The notes: a model not told the origin generated them from the letters alone. Shown: positions 17,088-27,331, counted from the first letter of the stretch. The stretch is 64,000 nt of DNA from Pseudocolwellia agarivorans (GCF_002000085.1 NZ_MUZU01000009.1:124001-188000); one strand, 5' to 3'. Numbers and translations: made by a program.

Positions 17088-18092
17088 TTACTTACCAATA
17101 AGGCCGGTAACTGTTTTTAATGTTCCTAATATTTTATTTGCGTAATTAGGATCGGTGGCGTAACCAGCACTCTGTAACTTATGCAGAAATTGTTCCACAT
17201 TGGAAGAGTGTTCTAAAGCAGGTTGATATCGTTCGTTGGTAGATAAGAAATTAACATAGTCATTTACGCTTTCTGCAATAGATGAATATACACGAAACGG
17301 TTCTCGTTTTTTTACCATTGCACCTTGTTGAAACTCTAACGTTTCAGTTGACGTTTTATCACCTTGCCAGCGAGAATCAGCCTTGATATTAAACAAGTTA
17401 TTTGAACTTTCGCCTTGATTCGTTTTAATGATTTTTTGTCCCCAACCGGTTTCTAAAGCCGCTTGAGCAATTACTACTTCAAAAGGAATTTTCAGCCTAG
17501 CTTCTACTTGTTTAGCTGAATCAGTTATGGCGGTAACAAAGTCTTGAGGGTTTTTAAATTCTGGAAGTAATTGCGTATTTTCATTGATATTTTTAGCGCC
17601 ATCTTTAGAAAGATACTTAGGAATATTGGCTGTGTTGTTGTCATTTGTTTGACGATCCAACTCGATCGTTTTCGATAGCGGTTCTCTTGTGTTGTGCAAA
17701 TCAAAAACATTTTTTCCACGAGAGTCTAAATTACCATTACCTCTTAATACGGTATGGGGAGTGAAGTTTTCACTATCTCCTCCTAGCTGCCTAACAATTA
17801 ATTCAGATAGTCCTAAGGATCCATTGTTTGATAATTCTAACGACATTTGTTGATCATGCATGTCTCGATAGAATTTTGTACTTTCTGAATTGAATGGGCT
17901 ATCAGACTCTAAAACTTCTTGAGCGCTACGCATACTCTTTAACAGCATTTGCATAAATATGGCTTCAAACTGCTTAGCCGCACTTTGTAATGCCGCTTCT
18001 TTTTCTGTTTTGTCTGTAGACTTAGACTGTTGCCTAACAGAGTTTAAGCCGTTTACATCAAGAAAATTTTGCGCATCTGTAAGTCTAGTCAT
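17088..18092 (-). CDS. flgJ: Rod assembly protein / muramidase FlgJ
   Basis: Caps the growing rod and hydrolyses peptidoglycan so the rod can pass. It is 334 residues with the two-domain layout of gammaproteobacteria. Residues about 30-105 are the rod-binding domain (AAKQFEAIFMQMLLKSMR). Residues about 180-334 are the glucosaminidase domain, with AALETGWGQ carrying the catalytic Glu and SAGYATDPNYANKI near the end. It follows flgI by 18 bp. Confidence 0.94.
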   Translation of the reverse strand: MTRLTDAQNFLDVNGLNSVRQQSKSTDKTEKEAALQSAAKQFEAIFMQMLLKSMRSAQEVLESDSPFNSESTKFYRDMHDQQMSLELSNNGSLGLSELIVRQLGGDSENFTPHTVLRGNGNLDSRGKNVFDLHNTREPLSKTIELDRQTNDNNTANIPKYLSKDGAKNINENTQLLPEFKNPQDFVTAITDSAKQVEARLKIPFEVVIAQAALETGWGQKIIKTNQGESSNNLFNIKADSRWQGDKTSTETLEFQQGAMVKKREPFRVYSSIAESVNDYVNFLSTNERYQPALEHSSNVEQFLHKLQSAGYATDPNYANKILGTLKTVTGLIGK

Positions 18093-18110
18093 AGCATTAT
18101 TGATTGTTAA

Positions 18111-19214
18111 TTAAATAACAACCAACTCCCCACGTAGAGCGCCGGCTTGATCTAAAGCTTCAAGAATCGCCATAACATCACCGGGCCCAGCACCCACTTC
18201 GTTAATAGCGCGTACTAAAGTATTTAAAGTCACTCCCGGTTGGAATACAAACATACGGTTATCACTTTCATTCACATTGACTGTCGATTGCGTTGTTACT
18301 GCTGTATCACCTTCAGCAAAAGCATTAGGTTGTGAAACATCTTGTACTTCATTAATCGTAACTGTGATACCGCCGTGAGTGATTGCAGCAGGTAATAAAC
18401 GAACATCTGAGCCGATAACAATTGTGCCGGTTCTTGAGTTAACAATAATTTTTGCTGATGATCTATCAGGCTCAAACTCTAGGTTTTCAAGAGTAGATAA
18501 AAAGCTTACACGATCCGCTATATCTCGCGGTGCAGTTACCGTAACTGAAGTTGCATCAATCGCTCTGGCAGAACCAGCAATCAAATCATTAATTGTGTCA
18601 GATAAACGTTTAGCTGTTGTAAAATCAGAATGGTGTAAATTAAACGTTATATGGTCACCCGTAGAAAAAGGAGAAATAACCTCTCGTTCAACCATGGCTC
18701 CGTTAGCAATACGACCAACGGTAGGAGTATTAACAACAATTTTTGACCCATCTAAGCCTTCAGCGCCTAAGCCACCAACGACTAAACTTCCTTGAGCAAC
18801 AGCATAGGCATTACCATCTACTCCCATTAAAATAGTTTGCAATAAAGTACCGCCTCGTAAACTCTGTGCTGATCCCATAGAAGAAACCGTTACATCTATT
18901 TTTTGGCCAGGTTTAGCAAATGCTTCAAGCTCTGCATGAACGGCAACAGCGGCAACGTTTTTAATTTTAGGCTTTAAGTTTGCCGGCATAGTGATACCGA
19001 AATTACTTAACATGGTTTTAAAACTTTGTTCAGTAAATGGACTTTGTTCACCTGTTCCTGGTAAACCCACAACTAATCCATAACCTAAAAGTTGATTAGA
19101 CCTTACACCTGCTACATCAGCTAAATCTTTTATACGTTGAGCATTTACTGAATGAGTAAATAAACACACAAAAACAAGACTGAATTTACACAACTGCTTA
19201 ATTAACTGCTTCAT
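18111..19214 (-). CDS. flgI: Flagellar P-ring protein FlgI
   Basis: Forms the bushing ring in the peptidoglycan layer. It is 367 residues with a signal peptide (hydrophobic residues 9-25, probable cleavage after VNA). The mature start [30 protein letters not shown] is the family signature, and the C-terminus ([27 protein letters not shown]) is also diagnostic. It starts 40 bp after flgH. Confidence 0.97.
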   Translation of the reverse strand: MKQLIKQLCKFSLVFVCLFTHSVNAQRIKDLADVAGVRSNQLLGYGLVVGLPGTGEQSPFTEQSFKTMLSNFGITMPANLKPKIKNVAAVAVHAELEAFAKPGQKIDVTVSSMGSAQSLRGGTLLQTILMGVDGNAYAVAQGSLVVGGLGAEGLDGSKIVVNTPTVGRIANGAMVEREVISPFSTGDHITFNLHHSDFTTAKRLSDTINDLIAGSARAIDATSVTVTAPRDIADRVSFLSTLENLEFEPDRSSAKIIVNSRTGTIVIGSDVRLLPAAITHGGITVTINEVQDVSQPNAFAEGDTAVTTQSTVNVNESDNRMFVFQPGVTLNTLVRAINEVGAGPGDVMAILEALDQAGALRGELVVI

Positions 19215-19254
19215 AGTAATACCTTATTTATTGATGATTTTATAAAGCTAAGCT

Positions 19255-19938
19255 TTATAAAGGCCACCATGAGCTACCGAAAAATTTAGACAACCAGCCT
19301 TGTTCTTGTGCGTCAGCAAAAGCTCCTGTACCTGCATATTGAATACGAGCATTCGCCACTTTACTTGACATAATGGTGTTGCCAGAACTGATATCTTGAG
19401 CGCGAATAATGCCGGTCAATCGCACGTATTCGTCACCATTGTTTAAAGACATCCATTTTTCACCACGTATCATGAGGTTACCGTTAGGTAAAACACGTAA
19501 GACATGAACCGAAATATTGCCCGTTAGACTATTACTTTGATCTGACTTAGAGTCACCTTTAAACGCTGAATTTTGATTAAAACCTAACTCTAACGAATCA
19601 CCTTTAAAGGTGATGGGTGAACCACCTAATCCAATAACAGATCCTAATAGTGAACTATTGTCTTTTTTAAGCTCTGTTTTTGCATTTTTCTGTGCTTGTG
19701 TATTTTCGCTTAACACCACTGAAATAATATCGCCTACACGATGTGCTTTAGAATCTGAATAAATATTATTTACATAGTTTTCTTTAAATAATGACCCTGT
19801 TGGTACGATAGGTTCTTCTTCCATTTCAGGCATTATTGGAGCAAAGTCAGGATCATTGGGTAATATTTTGGCGTTTTCAATACTTGCACAACCTGACAAT
19901 TGAATAAGTAAAACACTTAGTAATATTAAATATTTCAT
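19255..19938 (-). CDS. flgH: Flagellar L-ring lipoprotein FlgH
   Basis: Outer-membrane ring of the basal body. It is 227 residues with a type II signal peptide and lipobox LSGC (Cys at residue 17). Conserved parts include DSKAHRVGDIISVVLSE and VLPNGNLMIRGEKWMSLN and a C-terminal GWLSKFF. It lies between flgG and flgI in the normal order, about 54 bp after flgG. Confidence 0.95.
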   Translation of the reverse strand: MKYLILLSVLLIQLSGCASIENAKILPNDPDFAPIMPEMEEEPIVPTGSLFKENYVNNIYSDSKAHRVGDIISVVLSENTQAQKNAKTELKKDNSSLLGSVIGLGGSPITFKGDSLELGFNQNSAFKGDSKSDQSNSLTGNISVHVLRVLPNGNLMIRGEKWMSLNNGDEYVRLTGIIRAQDISSGNTIMSSKVANARIQYAGTGAFADAQEQGWLSKFFGSSWWPL

Positions 19939-19992
19939 GACTCCTCTCCTCTTTTTTGTATAAACAGAAATCGTTTTAAATAGATCAACAAC

Positions 19993-20781
19993 TTATAATT
20001 GTTGATTGATGTAACTCAGCATTTGATCAACAGCTGAAATAACTTTCGAATTCATTTCATAAACACGCTGGCTTTCAATTAAGTTAACTAACTCTTCAGT
20101 CGTATTTACATTTGACGTCTCTAAAGCGCCTTGAACAATCATGCCGTAACCTTCTAATCCAGGAACACCTTGTTGAGGAGCACCACTAACAGCCGTTTCT
20201 GAATATAAATTTTGTCCAATAGGCTCTAACCCTGTTGGGTTAATGAAATTGACGGTATTAATTTGACCAATAACCGCTGGTTCAGCTTGCCCTTGCAGTT
20301 TTACTGAAACTTCACCGTCTTGAGATACGGTAATAGATAAAGCATCAGGTGGAATAGTAATTTGCGGTTGCATTAAATAGCCAGCACCTGGCGTAACAAC
20401 ATTACCTTCATCATCCATTGTAAACTGCCCGTTACGTGTGTATCCCGAACTGCCATCAGGCATCAGTATTTCAAAGAAACCTTCGCCCTGAATCATCAAA
20501 TCTAATGAATTATCGGTTGTTAACATATCTCCTTGCGTATGTATTTTTTGGGTTGCTACCACTTTAGTACCCGCACCTAACATTAATCCTGACGGCATTT
20601 CTGTATCTTGTGCTGATTTACCACCAGGTTGATTAATTGTTTGGTACAACAAATCTTCAAAAACGGCTCGACTCTTTTTAAAGCCAACCGTACTTGCGTT
20701 AGCTAAGTTATTAGATATAACGGCAATTTCTTTGTTTTGTGCGTCTAAGCCGGTTTTACTGATCCATAATGCTGCGTTCAT
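19993..20781 (-). CDS. flgG: Distal rod protein FlgG
   Basis: It is 262 residues. The N-terminus MNAALWISKTGLDAQNKEIAVISNNLANASTVGFKKSR carries the rod/hook signature, and the C-terminus (SNVNTTEELVNLIESQRVYEMNSKVISAVDQML) is the Flg_bbr_C helix, typical of FlgG. Encoded 19 bp after flgF. Confidence 0.96.
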   Translation of the reverse strand: MNAALWISKTGLDAQNKEIAVISNNLANASTVGFKKSRAVFEDLLYQTINQPGGKSAQDTEMPSGLMLGAGTKVVATQKIHTQGDMLTTDNSLDLMIQGEGFFEILMPDGSSGYTRNGQFTMDDEGNVVTPGAGYLMQPQITIPPDALSITVSQDGEVSVKLQGQAEPAVIGQINTVNFINPTGLEPIGQNLYSETAVSGAPQQGVPGLEGYGMIVQGALETSNVNTTEELVNLIESQRVYEMNSKVISAVDQMLSYINQQL

Positions 20782-20800
20782 ATATCACCTCAAAATTCAT

Positions 20801-21544
20801 TTAAAAAGCACGTAGTAAAGCAGCTGCACTTGAGTCTACTTCTTCAGCGGTTTTCATTAATTTCAATTGCATTTCAAACTGTCTTTGTAATGCGATCATT
20901 TCTGTCATTTCCCCTACAGGGTTTACATTGCTTGATTCAAGCATGCCACTCATGACTTTAACGTTGACATCAGCGTCTTCAATGTTGTTATCTTTTCTTC
21001 TAAATAAGCCATCGTTACCTTTTTCAAGTGCGCGCACATTGGGGTTAACAAATTTAATGCGACCGACCTCTTCCTGCGTAGTTACAGGAGCGCCTTCAGG
21101 CTGAACCATTATGGTTCCGTCACGACTTATTTGAATGTTATTTACAGGCAAAGGTAAAAAAATGGGTCCTGCATCACCAATAACTAATTCGCCATCTGTG
21201 GTTTCTAATGCACCGGTTTCAGTTAAGCGTAAATGCCCATCTCTGGTGTATGCTTCTGATCCATCTTTAGATTGAACCGCTATCCAGCCGGGACCTTCAA
21301 TGGCAATATCAAGCGATCTGCCTGTAGATGACAAAGCCCCACTGTCAAAGTTTTGGCTAGCCACTTCAGTCATAGAAAATACCCGCGTAGGTAGTCCTTC
21401 TCCAAAAGCCTGCATTGATCTAGCTTGTGCCAAATCAGCTCTAAACCCCGTGGTTTTTGCATTCGCCAGGTTATTAGCATTAACCGCTAAGGCCTGCATA
21501 TTTTGCTTCGCTCCACTCATAGCGATATAAAGCATTTTATCCAT
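20801..21544 (-). CDS. flgF: Proximal rod protein FlgF
   Basis: It is 247 residues with the start MDKMLYIAMSGAKQNMQALAVNANNLANAKTTGFRAD and C-terminal SSNVNPVGEMTEMIALQRQFEMQLKLM, both typical of FlgF. In most relatives flgF directly follows flgE; here flgE lies 12.6 kb away on the other strand and flgF is the first gene of its transcript, with a sigma-54 promoter of its own. Confidence 0.95.
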   Translation of the reverse strand: MDKMLYIAMSGAKQNMQALAVNANNLANAKTTGFRADLAQARSMQAFGEGLPTRVFSMTEVASQNFDSGALSSTGRSLDIAIEGPGWIAVQSKDGSEAYTRDGHLRLTETGALETTDGELVIGDAGPIFLPLPVNNIQISRDGTIMVQPEGAPVTTQEEVGRIKFVNPNVRALEKGNDGLFRRKDNNIEDADVNVKVMSGMLESSNVNPVGEMTEMIALQRQFEMQLKLMKTAEEVDSSAAALLRAF

Positions 21545-21579
21545 AACGAATCTCTATCAAATTAATCTAAGATTAGAAA

Positions 21580-21595
21580 TGCAATATAGGTGCCA
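21580..21595 (-). promoter_or_regulatory. Sigma-54 promoter of flgFGHIJKL
   Basis: Minus strand TGGCAC-N5-TTGCA, a perfect match to the core -24/-12 consensus, with the -12 element about 36 bp upstream of the flgF ATG. Expected to be activated by the flagellar regulator FlrA or FlrC; that is inferred from other polar flagellates. Confidence 0.88.
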
Positions 21596-21631
21596 TAAAA
21601 AAGTAAAAGCGGGTAAAAGAATTTAATGGGA

Positions 21632-21657
21632 AGTAGGTCTACGGCTGTAAACCTACT
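21632..21657 (-). terminator. Hairpin after the RND pump gene
   Basis: Imperfect stem AGTAGGTcTAC / GTAaACCTACT with a 4-base loop, 15 bp past the RND stop codon and at the left edge of the proposed inverted block. No long T run, so terminator function is moderately supported. Confidence 0.5.
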
Positions 21658-21671
21658 GTTTTGTAATCAAG

Positions 21672-24600
21672 TTAATCAGCTTGGTTTGATGATATCTTAT
21701 TGAATAATAAAATAAGATTTAAACGAATAAAATGTTTTAATTTATTAAACCATGGACCCATTACCAGCTGATATAAAGCAGGAATAACAAACATAGTTAA
21801 GCTTGATGAAAATAATAATCCCCAAACAATGGATGTTGCAACAGGCGACCAAATAAGTGAGTGCCCACCTAAACCTGATGCTAATGAAAATAATCCAGCA
21901 ACCGTTGTAAGTGTTGTAATTAATATAGGTAACATACGTCGTCTAGCAGCATAAAAGGTAGAGTGTGTTAATGTCATTCCTTTTTTACGGTTTTCATTGG
22001 CGGTTGAAATTAACACAATAGATGAGTTAACCGCGATCCCTGCTAACGCAACAATACCGTACATAGTAAATAAGCTTAGTGGATCTCTAGAAACGAGTAA
22101 GCCAAGAATAACACCAACAAATGCTAATGGTACTGTTAATAAGATCATCAATGGTTGAAAGTAACTTTGAAACTGCGTACTTAATATTAAATACATTAAA
22201 CCAATACCAAAGAGAAACAGTACTCCCATCGAGTCAATACTTTCTTGAATATCATCGAGCTCTCCCGAAAAGTCTAAAGAGGTGTTAGGAAAATCAGTTG
22301 CGATGGTAGCCCAATGGTCTTTAATTAAGTCATTCGCCTTTACTGTATCGATGACACTTTTATCAATATCCGATTCTAATGTTATGGCACGTTTGAAGTT
22401 GTAATGTCTTAAATTACCTTTTACTTGAACTGTTTCAATATGCACTAAATCTCTTAATTCAATATTAGTGCCCGATGGAGTAGGCACTGTTAACTGCAAC
22501 AAAGCATCTATGTTTTCAAACTGATTAATTTCAGCTGCTACCGACTTAACACGTAAGGCTATTCTGTCGCCATCTCTTTGGATATAACTCACAATTTCAC
22601 CATCAATCAACATTTTAATTGAGCGTTGAACATCGCTGGGTGATACACCAAAACGATTAATAGCATCGTTATTTAAAGTAAGTTGTAAACCAAAGCGTCC
22701 TTTAGAGTCATCATCTGTTATATCTTTATAACGTTTATCGCTTTTAATAAAACGAGTGAGTGCATCGGTTGCTAAACGCAATTCTTGATAATTATCACCT
22801 CTGACTTTCACACTAACAGGTTTACTCGTGGGAGGACCCCCCGCTAACTTTAAAAAAGAAACATTGGTAGGTCCCACAACACCTGACAAAGCTTTACGTG
22901 TATCTTCAATGAGCGTTTCAACACTTCGCATATCACCTTGCTTCGGTTTTAAAGAAACTAAAATCTGCCCTAATTGATCACCAAATAAAGGGGCTGTTTC
23001 TGTGAACATTTGACCGGCGTAACTGACAACTGAACGTGTTTCATCTTCTGTAAGCTCTTGCTTTACTAAAACCTCAACGTCTCGCACTTTTTTCATCGTG
23101 TCTTGCAATGAACTGGTTGGGGGCATTTCTACGTTAATATAAAATAAACGAATAGTATCTGCGGCAAAAAAGTCGGTTCTAACAAAGCCAGCGGCTACTG
23201 CAGCCACGGCCATAGCTAAAAGCAGTAACATGCCTGATAAAGTTTTTTTAGGATTACGCATCACTTTGATTAATCCAAAACCATATTTAACTTTAAGTCG
23301 ACGCAAGATTTTTTGACGAAAGTAGTCCATTTTACTGGGCTTATCAAAATTAACTTTGGCAGCAATAATATGCCCAGGTAACATCCAGTAAGCTTCTACT
23401 AAGCTAAAAGCTAATGCGACAGTTACAACCAGAGGAATAACCATCATAAACTTACCTAAAATACCGGGTAAGAGCATTAACGGTAGAAAAGCAGCCATAG
23501 TCGTTAACACTGAAGCCGTAACAGGTTTAATAACTTCTTGTAACCCTCCCCAAGCAGCATCTATTCCTTTTACGCCTTGACGTAATTTGTAATAAATAGA
23601 TTCTACCACCACAACGGCATCATCAACCAACATGCCTAATGCAATAACAATAGCTAAAAGTACTGAAGTGTTAAGGGTTTGATCTAACGCCTGAAGAACA
23701 ATAAAAGTACCCGCGAGCGTAAACGGAATACCTATAGTTACTAATATACTGACGCGACTTCCTAAAAAAAACCACGTAACAATTAATACAAACAATAAAC
23801 CATACACGGCATTGGTTTGCATAATGTTAAGGGCATTTTTAGTGATAAGCGTTTGATCATCTACCAATGTAAATGTAACACCTAGCTCTTTACTCACAAG
23901 GTTTCTGTCTTTTATAAATTGATCTACACGTTCAACCAAGGCCAAAGTATTTGCACTATCTTGTTTCATAACAGCAAATAAAACCGCAGGACGACCTTGA
24001 AAACTTACAATGCGATCTGCTTTAGCTCGTGCCCGAACAACTTGAGCAATGTCTTTTAGCCGTAACTCTGTTGCTACGCCGTTAGATGTTAATATAGGAA
24101 GTTGCGCTAAAACTTCAGGATCAGTTGTTGTTCCTTGAATTCTAACTAACCATTGATCCTTAGCAATACGTGCAGTACCCGCTGAAATATCAGTAAAAAA
24201 TGTTCTAATTGAGTTTGCAACGGTTACCGGTGAAATACCTAATTGTTGAATTTTATCGCTATCAAAACGTACCTGAATTTCAGGTTCTCGCAAGCCTGTA
24301 TCTTGCACGCGGTCAACGCCTGAAATACGGGCTAAATCTTTTTCTAAAGCACGAGCTTGTCGCCTTAAGTTTTCATCATCAGCTAAAGCAGAAACGACAA
24401 CGGTTGCCGTAGGAAAAGCGTTGGCGGAGGTAACTTCAAATATAGTAGGTCGTTCAGCCTCTTCAGGCATTTGATCTTCTACGTTATTTATTTCACGTCG
24501 TAAATCAGCTACTCGTTTATCAAACTTACGTTCATCCATGTCATGAAAGCGAACTAAAATGCTTGAAATTGCTTCACGACTGGTGCTTGATACAAATTTG

Positions 24601-24827
24601 ATGTCTTGAACTTTTTCAACAGACTCTTCAATAATATCAGTAATTTTTTGTTCGACATCTCGAGCAGATGCACCAGGTAAAAAAGTGGTTATTTGTACCC
24701 AATTAAAATTAATAGAAGGGTCTTGTTCTCTGGGTAATTGTTGATAAACAACAAGACCCATAAAAAATATAAGCACAAAAACCAAGTTAGTCAGCACATG
24801 ATTTTGAATTAGGCTACGTAACCACAT
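21672..24827 (-). CDS. RND-family efflux transporter, inner-membrane permease
   Basis: Proton-driven multidrug or metabolite exporter of the HAE-1/AcrB type, 1051 residues. There is a first membrane helix at about residues 12-29, periplasmic porter domains, a helix block at about 340-480 with the proton-relay pair D402-D403 in GMLVDDAVVVVESIY, and a second half with TMYGIVALAGIAVNSSIVLI. The N-terminus (LPREQDPSINFNWVQITTFLPGAS) resembles the less studied export group of marine bacteria rather than AcrB itself. It overlaps the adaptor gene by 1 bp. No outer-membrane factor is next to it; the tolC at 60675 could serve. Substrate unknown. Confidence 0.9.
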   Translation of the reverse strand: MWLRSLIQNHVLTNLVFVLIFFMGLVVYQQLPREQDPSINFNWVQITTFLPGASARDVEQKITDIIEESVEKVQDIKFVSSTSREAISSILVRFHDMDERKFDKRVADLRREINNVEDQMPEEAERPTIFEVTSANAFPTATVVVSALADDENLRRQARALEKDLARISGVDRVQDTGLREPEIQVRFDSDKIQQLGISPVTVANSIRTFFTDISAGTARIAKDQWLVRIQGTTTDPEVLAQLPILTSNGVATELRLKDIAQVVRARAKADRIVSFQGRPAVLFAVMKQDSANTLALVERVDQFIKDRNLVSKELGVTFTLVDDQTLITKNALNIMQTNAVYGLLFVLIVTWFFLGSRVSILVTIGIPFTLAGTFIVLQALDQTLNTSVLLAIVIALGMLVDDAVVVVESIYYKLRQGVKGIDAAWGGLQEVIKPVTASVLTTMAAFLPLMLLPGILGKFMMVIPLVVTVALAFSLVEAYWMLPGHIIAAKVNFDKPSKMDYFRQKILRRLKVKYGFGLIKVMRNPKKTLSGMLLLLAMAVAAVAAGFVRTDFFAADTIRLFYINVEMPPTSSLQDTMKKVRDVEVLVKQELTEDETRSVVSYAGQMFTETAPLFGDQLGQILVSLKPKQGDMRSVETLIEDTRKALSGVVGPTNVSFLKLAGGPPTSKPVSVKVRGDNYQELRLATDALTRFIKSDKRYKDITDDDSKGRFGLQLTLNNDAINRFGVSPSDVQRSIKMLIDGEIVSYIQRDGDRIALRVKSVAAEINQFENIDALLQLTVPTPSGTNIELRDLVHIETVQVKGNLRHYNFKRAITLESDIDKSVIDTVKANDLIKDHWATIATDFPNTSLDFSGELDDIQESIDSMGVLFLFGIGLMYLILSTQFQSYFQPLMILLTVPLAFVGVILGLLVSRDPLSLFTMYGIVALAGIAVNSSIVLISTANENRKKGMTLTHSTFYAARRRMLPILITTLTTVAGLFSLASGLGGHSLIWSPVATSIVWGLLFSSSLTMFVIPALYQLVMGPWFNKLKHFIRLNLILLFNKISSNQAD

Positions 24828-25873
24828 TAAGACTGATCTCCACCTAAACCATTTTTAGACGTTTTATTAGCGACTGCTTTTTCTATATTATCGCCATCAT
24901 TTAAGCCATGACGCCCGTCAGTAATAATTTGAGTACTATCAGGCAAGTAATAAGGAATAGGTCTACCTTCTTCAGCCGTTTCAACAACAACAAATTTAGC
25001 TTTATTGTTGTCTATAACAAAATAGCCATTATGCCCTTCTCGCCTTTGTAATAAGTGGGCAGGTAAATAAGGGATTGGGCTTTTCCAACGTAATCGCCCT
25101 GTGCTTCCTGCTATTGCTTGTTTATCAATAAATAAAAATCGAGCTTCACGGCTCCGGGTATTATGTTCAATAACAGGTAATGAAGAACGTAACGTAACAT
25201 TATAAGAATGGTCGGCAATATCGAGTGAATAAACTTTCGCTTGATAAAAACTTGGCTCGTCGCTTGTGGCTATTTTTGCAGAAACTTCTAAACGATTATC
25301 TTCAATTAATTCAACGACAGGTTTACCAAAATCAATCATTTCGCCTAAGTTAGCTATACGCATAGTAACAACACCATCATATGGCGCTTTTATATTGCAA
25401 CGTTCAACATTTAATAAAGCACTATCTACTGTAGCCTTTTGCGTTTGTATAAGCGCCCTGCTGTTTTCAACGGCATTGTTTAAACGATCGAGTTCCGCTT
25501 CACCAATATTTTTTTGCTTTAAAAGGCTTCGCCCTCTAACCAATTCGCGCTTATTAAATAGTAGCAATGAGTAGAGCTGTTCGTATTTTGCGGATTGGGC
25601 TTTGTGAGTTAATAAATTTATATCACAATCTAAAGTCGCTAATATTTCCCCTTTAACCACTTTATCACCTACGTTAACCATAAGTTTAGTTACAACACCT
25701 GAGGTTTGAGCGGGAATTAAACTTTGATTAAGTGCAATAACACGCGCTGGTGAACTACGTGTTGGATACATAAGTAGAGAAGTTGCTTCTTCAGCAGAAA
25801 CTAAAGTTGAGGCGTAACTAATGCGAATGCTAATAAAAAAAATCAGCAGTAATAGTGTAGAAACAAGCTTCAT
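24827..25873 (-). CDS. RND efflux periplasmic adaptor (membrane fusion protein)
   Basis: Connects the permease to an outer-membrane channel. It is 348 residues with a signal peptide (hydrophobic residues about 5-21, probable cleavage after SYA). The lipoyl/barrel halves are visible as QTSGVVTKLMVNVGDKVVKGEILATLD (residues 54-80) and the returning IKAPYDGVVTMRIANLGEMI; a coiled coil lies between them (about 90-155). It ends over the first base of the permease gene, so the two are translationally coupled. Confidence 0.9.
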   Translation of the reverse strand: MKLVSTLLLLIFFISIRISYASTLVSAEEATSLLMYPTRSSPARVIALNQSLIPAQTSGVVTKLMVNVGDKVVKGEILATLDCDINLLTHKAQSAKYEQLYSLLLFNKRELVRGRSLLKQKNIGEAELDRLNNAVENSRALIQTQKATVDSALLNVERCNIKAPYDGVVTMRIANLGEMIDFGKPVVELIEDNRLEVSAKIATSDEPSFYQAKVYSLDIADHSYNVTLRSSLPVIEHNTRSREARFLFIDKQAIAGSTGRLRWKSPIPYLPAHLLQRREGHNGYFVIDNNKAKFVVVETAEEGRPIPYYLPDSTQIITDGRHGLNDGDNIEKAVANKTSKNGLGGDQS

Positions 25874-25919
25874 GAGATTCCCTATACTCTATTTTTATTA
25901 AAGGTATTTTTATAACATA

Positions 25920-25947
25920 ATCTTACACGGCATAAGCTATGGGTCAA
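25920..25947 (-). promoter_or_regulatory. Possible sigma-70 promoter of the RND operon
   Basis: Minus strand TTGACC, 16 bases, TAAGAT, about 47 bp upstream of the adaptor ATG. Good -35, fair -10. Confidence 0.4.
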
Positions 25948-26043
25948 TCAAATACCCGTATCAATATGTATAAAAAATGTAAGAGATAAAAGATAAAAAA
26001 TTAGCGTGTATTAAAAAATAATCTTAATATTTTCATTTAACTA

Positions 26044-26120
26044 TGGCGACCCCAGCAGGAGTCGAACCTGCGACCTATCCCTTAGGAGGGGATTGCTCTA
26101 TCCAGCTGAGCTATGGGGTC
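26044..26120 (-). tRNA. tRNA-Arg (anticodon CCU)
   Basis: A 77-base cloverleaf with the CCA tail encoded. The acceptor stem GACCCCA pairs with TGGGGTC, the D arm is GCTCAGCTGGATAGAGC, the anticodon stem ATCCC / GGGAT holds the loop CTCCTAA (anticodon CCT), and the T arm has GGTTCGA. It reads AGG codons. It lies between the RND adaptor and flgT. Confidence 0.97.
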
Positions 26121-26167
26121 CAATAGGAGTATTGTGGAACAAGACGAACTAATAAATATTATTAGTT

Positions 26168-27331
26168 TTAATATCTTACCGCAATATCATTTATTTGAAT
26201 ATTACCTAATAAGTTATTGTCTTGTGTTACAGCTCTGGCGCTTTCTTTAGAGGTGCTAATAACTTTCACTTTATAAGGACTGACGTTAAAACCTGAATAG
26301 TTTTTACCAGAGTCGCTGATAAAGTTATTTGCATGAAGCAATGAAAACTCATCACCTACCTTTACTCCTTGATTTTCACCTAAATTAAATAAGACGGTAT
26401 CACCTTCTACTTTTACTATTTTTCCTCGAGTTGGCTGGCACATCATATTTTCATCAATGTCTGAGATCATCATATCCAGGGTATGATCAATACTATTTCC
26501 ATATTCACTTAACCAAAAAGTATTACTGGTTACATCTATCTTTTCTCGTTTATCAAAAGTCCATGGTGCTGTATTTTGATATTGTTTATCGAGTACTAGT
26601 TCACCATTACTGCCATTATAGATATATAAGTTTATTTTAAAGTGACGATCCAAATGATCTTTTTGCCAAAACTTTAACTCGCTGTTTGTACGTTGGGTAA
26701 GAGACAAATCAGGAAATTCGATAAACATAATAAACTGTGTGTCTGTATGATCGGATAACGACATAGCGAGATTTTTAATTTTTTCATACTGCATGCTTTC
26801 ATTATAACGAGAAAAACCTGACTTACTTTTGATAGCTAACTTACTATCTAAATAATAACCTTCTTTATTTATTTTAGCTGACAGTTTACGTATAACTTCA
26901 GTATCTAAAGCATAAATTTTTCCAACATTCGCTTGTTCACGATTTAAAATATTACCTCGCGTTAATAATACAGATTTACGGTAATCAGCTGAAAAACATT
27001 GTTTTTCTTGAGGAAAAATATCAGCTCTAATTTTTACGGTCAGTAAATCACCTTTATACGTTTCTTCTATTAATTCGAATGAATTAACAGTACCAGAAGC
27101 ACGAACACTAATTTGATCTTGAGTTAGTACGCCGTTAATCACCTGCTGAACACTAGAAACAGAAGCTCCAGCAACAAGCAAGGCGCGTTTAAGGGCATTT
27201 TCCATTGCAGTTGTGCGAGCACTTTCGTGATTTCCATCCGCAATATAAGCTTGTCCTTGGGTTTCATACCATTGTGTAAAAGCCGAAAAGCTAGTTAACG
27301 CAAAACTTAACAGTATTAACAATTTTTTCAT
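26168..27331 (-). CDS. flgT: Flagellar H/T-ring assembly protein FlgT
   Basis: Periplasmic protein that stabilises the motor ring around the LP ring in sodium-driven polar flagella of Vibrio. It is 387 residues. A signal peptide (KKLLILLSFALTSFSAF) is followed by WYETQGQAYIADGNHESARTTAMENALKRALLVAGASV, the FlgT N-terminal domain. The far C-terminus (GEDTVLFNLGENQGVKVGDEFSLLH-like region near 325-345) is the FlgT C-domain. The longest frame starts at a TTG; I use the ATG at 27331, which has GGA seven bases upstream and gives a proper signal peptide. Divergent from flgOP. Confidence 0.88.
   Translation of the reverse strand: MKKLLILLSFALTSFSAFTQWYETQGQAYIADGNHESARTTAMENALKRALLVAGASVSSVQQVINGVLTQDQISVRASGTVNSFELIEETYKGDLLTVKIRADIFPQEKQCFSADYRKSVLLTRGNILNREQANVGKIYALDTEVIRKLSAKINKEGYYLDSKLAIKSKSGFSRYNESMQYEKIKNLAMSLSDHTDTQFIMFIEFPDLSLTQRTNSELKFWQKDHLDRHFKINLYIYNGSNGELVLDKQYQNTAPWTFDKREKIDVTSNTFWLSEYGNSIDHTLDMMISDIDENMMCQPTRGKIVKVEGDTVLFNLGENQGVKVGDEFSLLHANNFISDSGKNYSGFNVSPYKVKVISTSKESARAVTQDNNLLGNIQINDIAVRY

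Noticed and set aside
18379-18795. 138-codon plus-strand frame inside flgI
   Set aside because: Antisense frame of a highly conserved gene; no family features and no ribosome site.
25266-25574. 102-codon plus-strand frame in the RND adaptor gene
   Set aside because: Antisense shadow; the adaptor's lipoyl and coiled-coil pattern is clear on the minus strand.
26044-26120. tRNA-Arg as an integration site for a genomic island
   Set aside because: No integrase gene and no partial repeat of the tRNA end was seen nearby.
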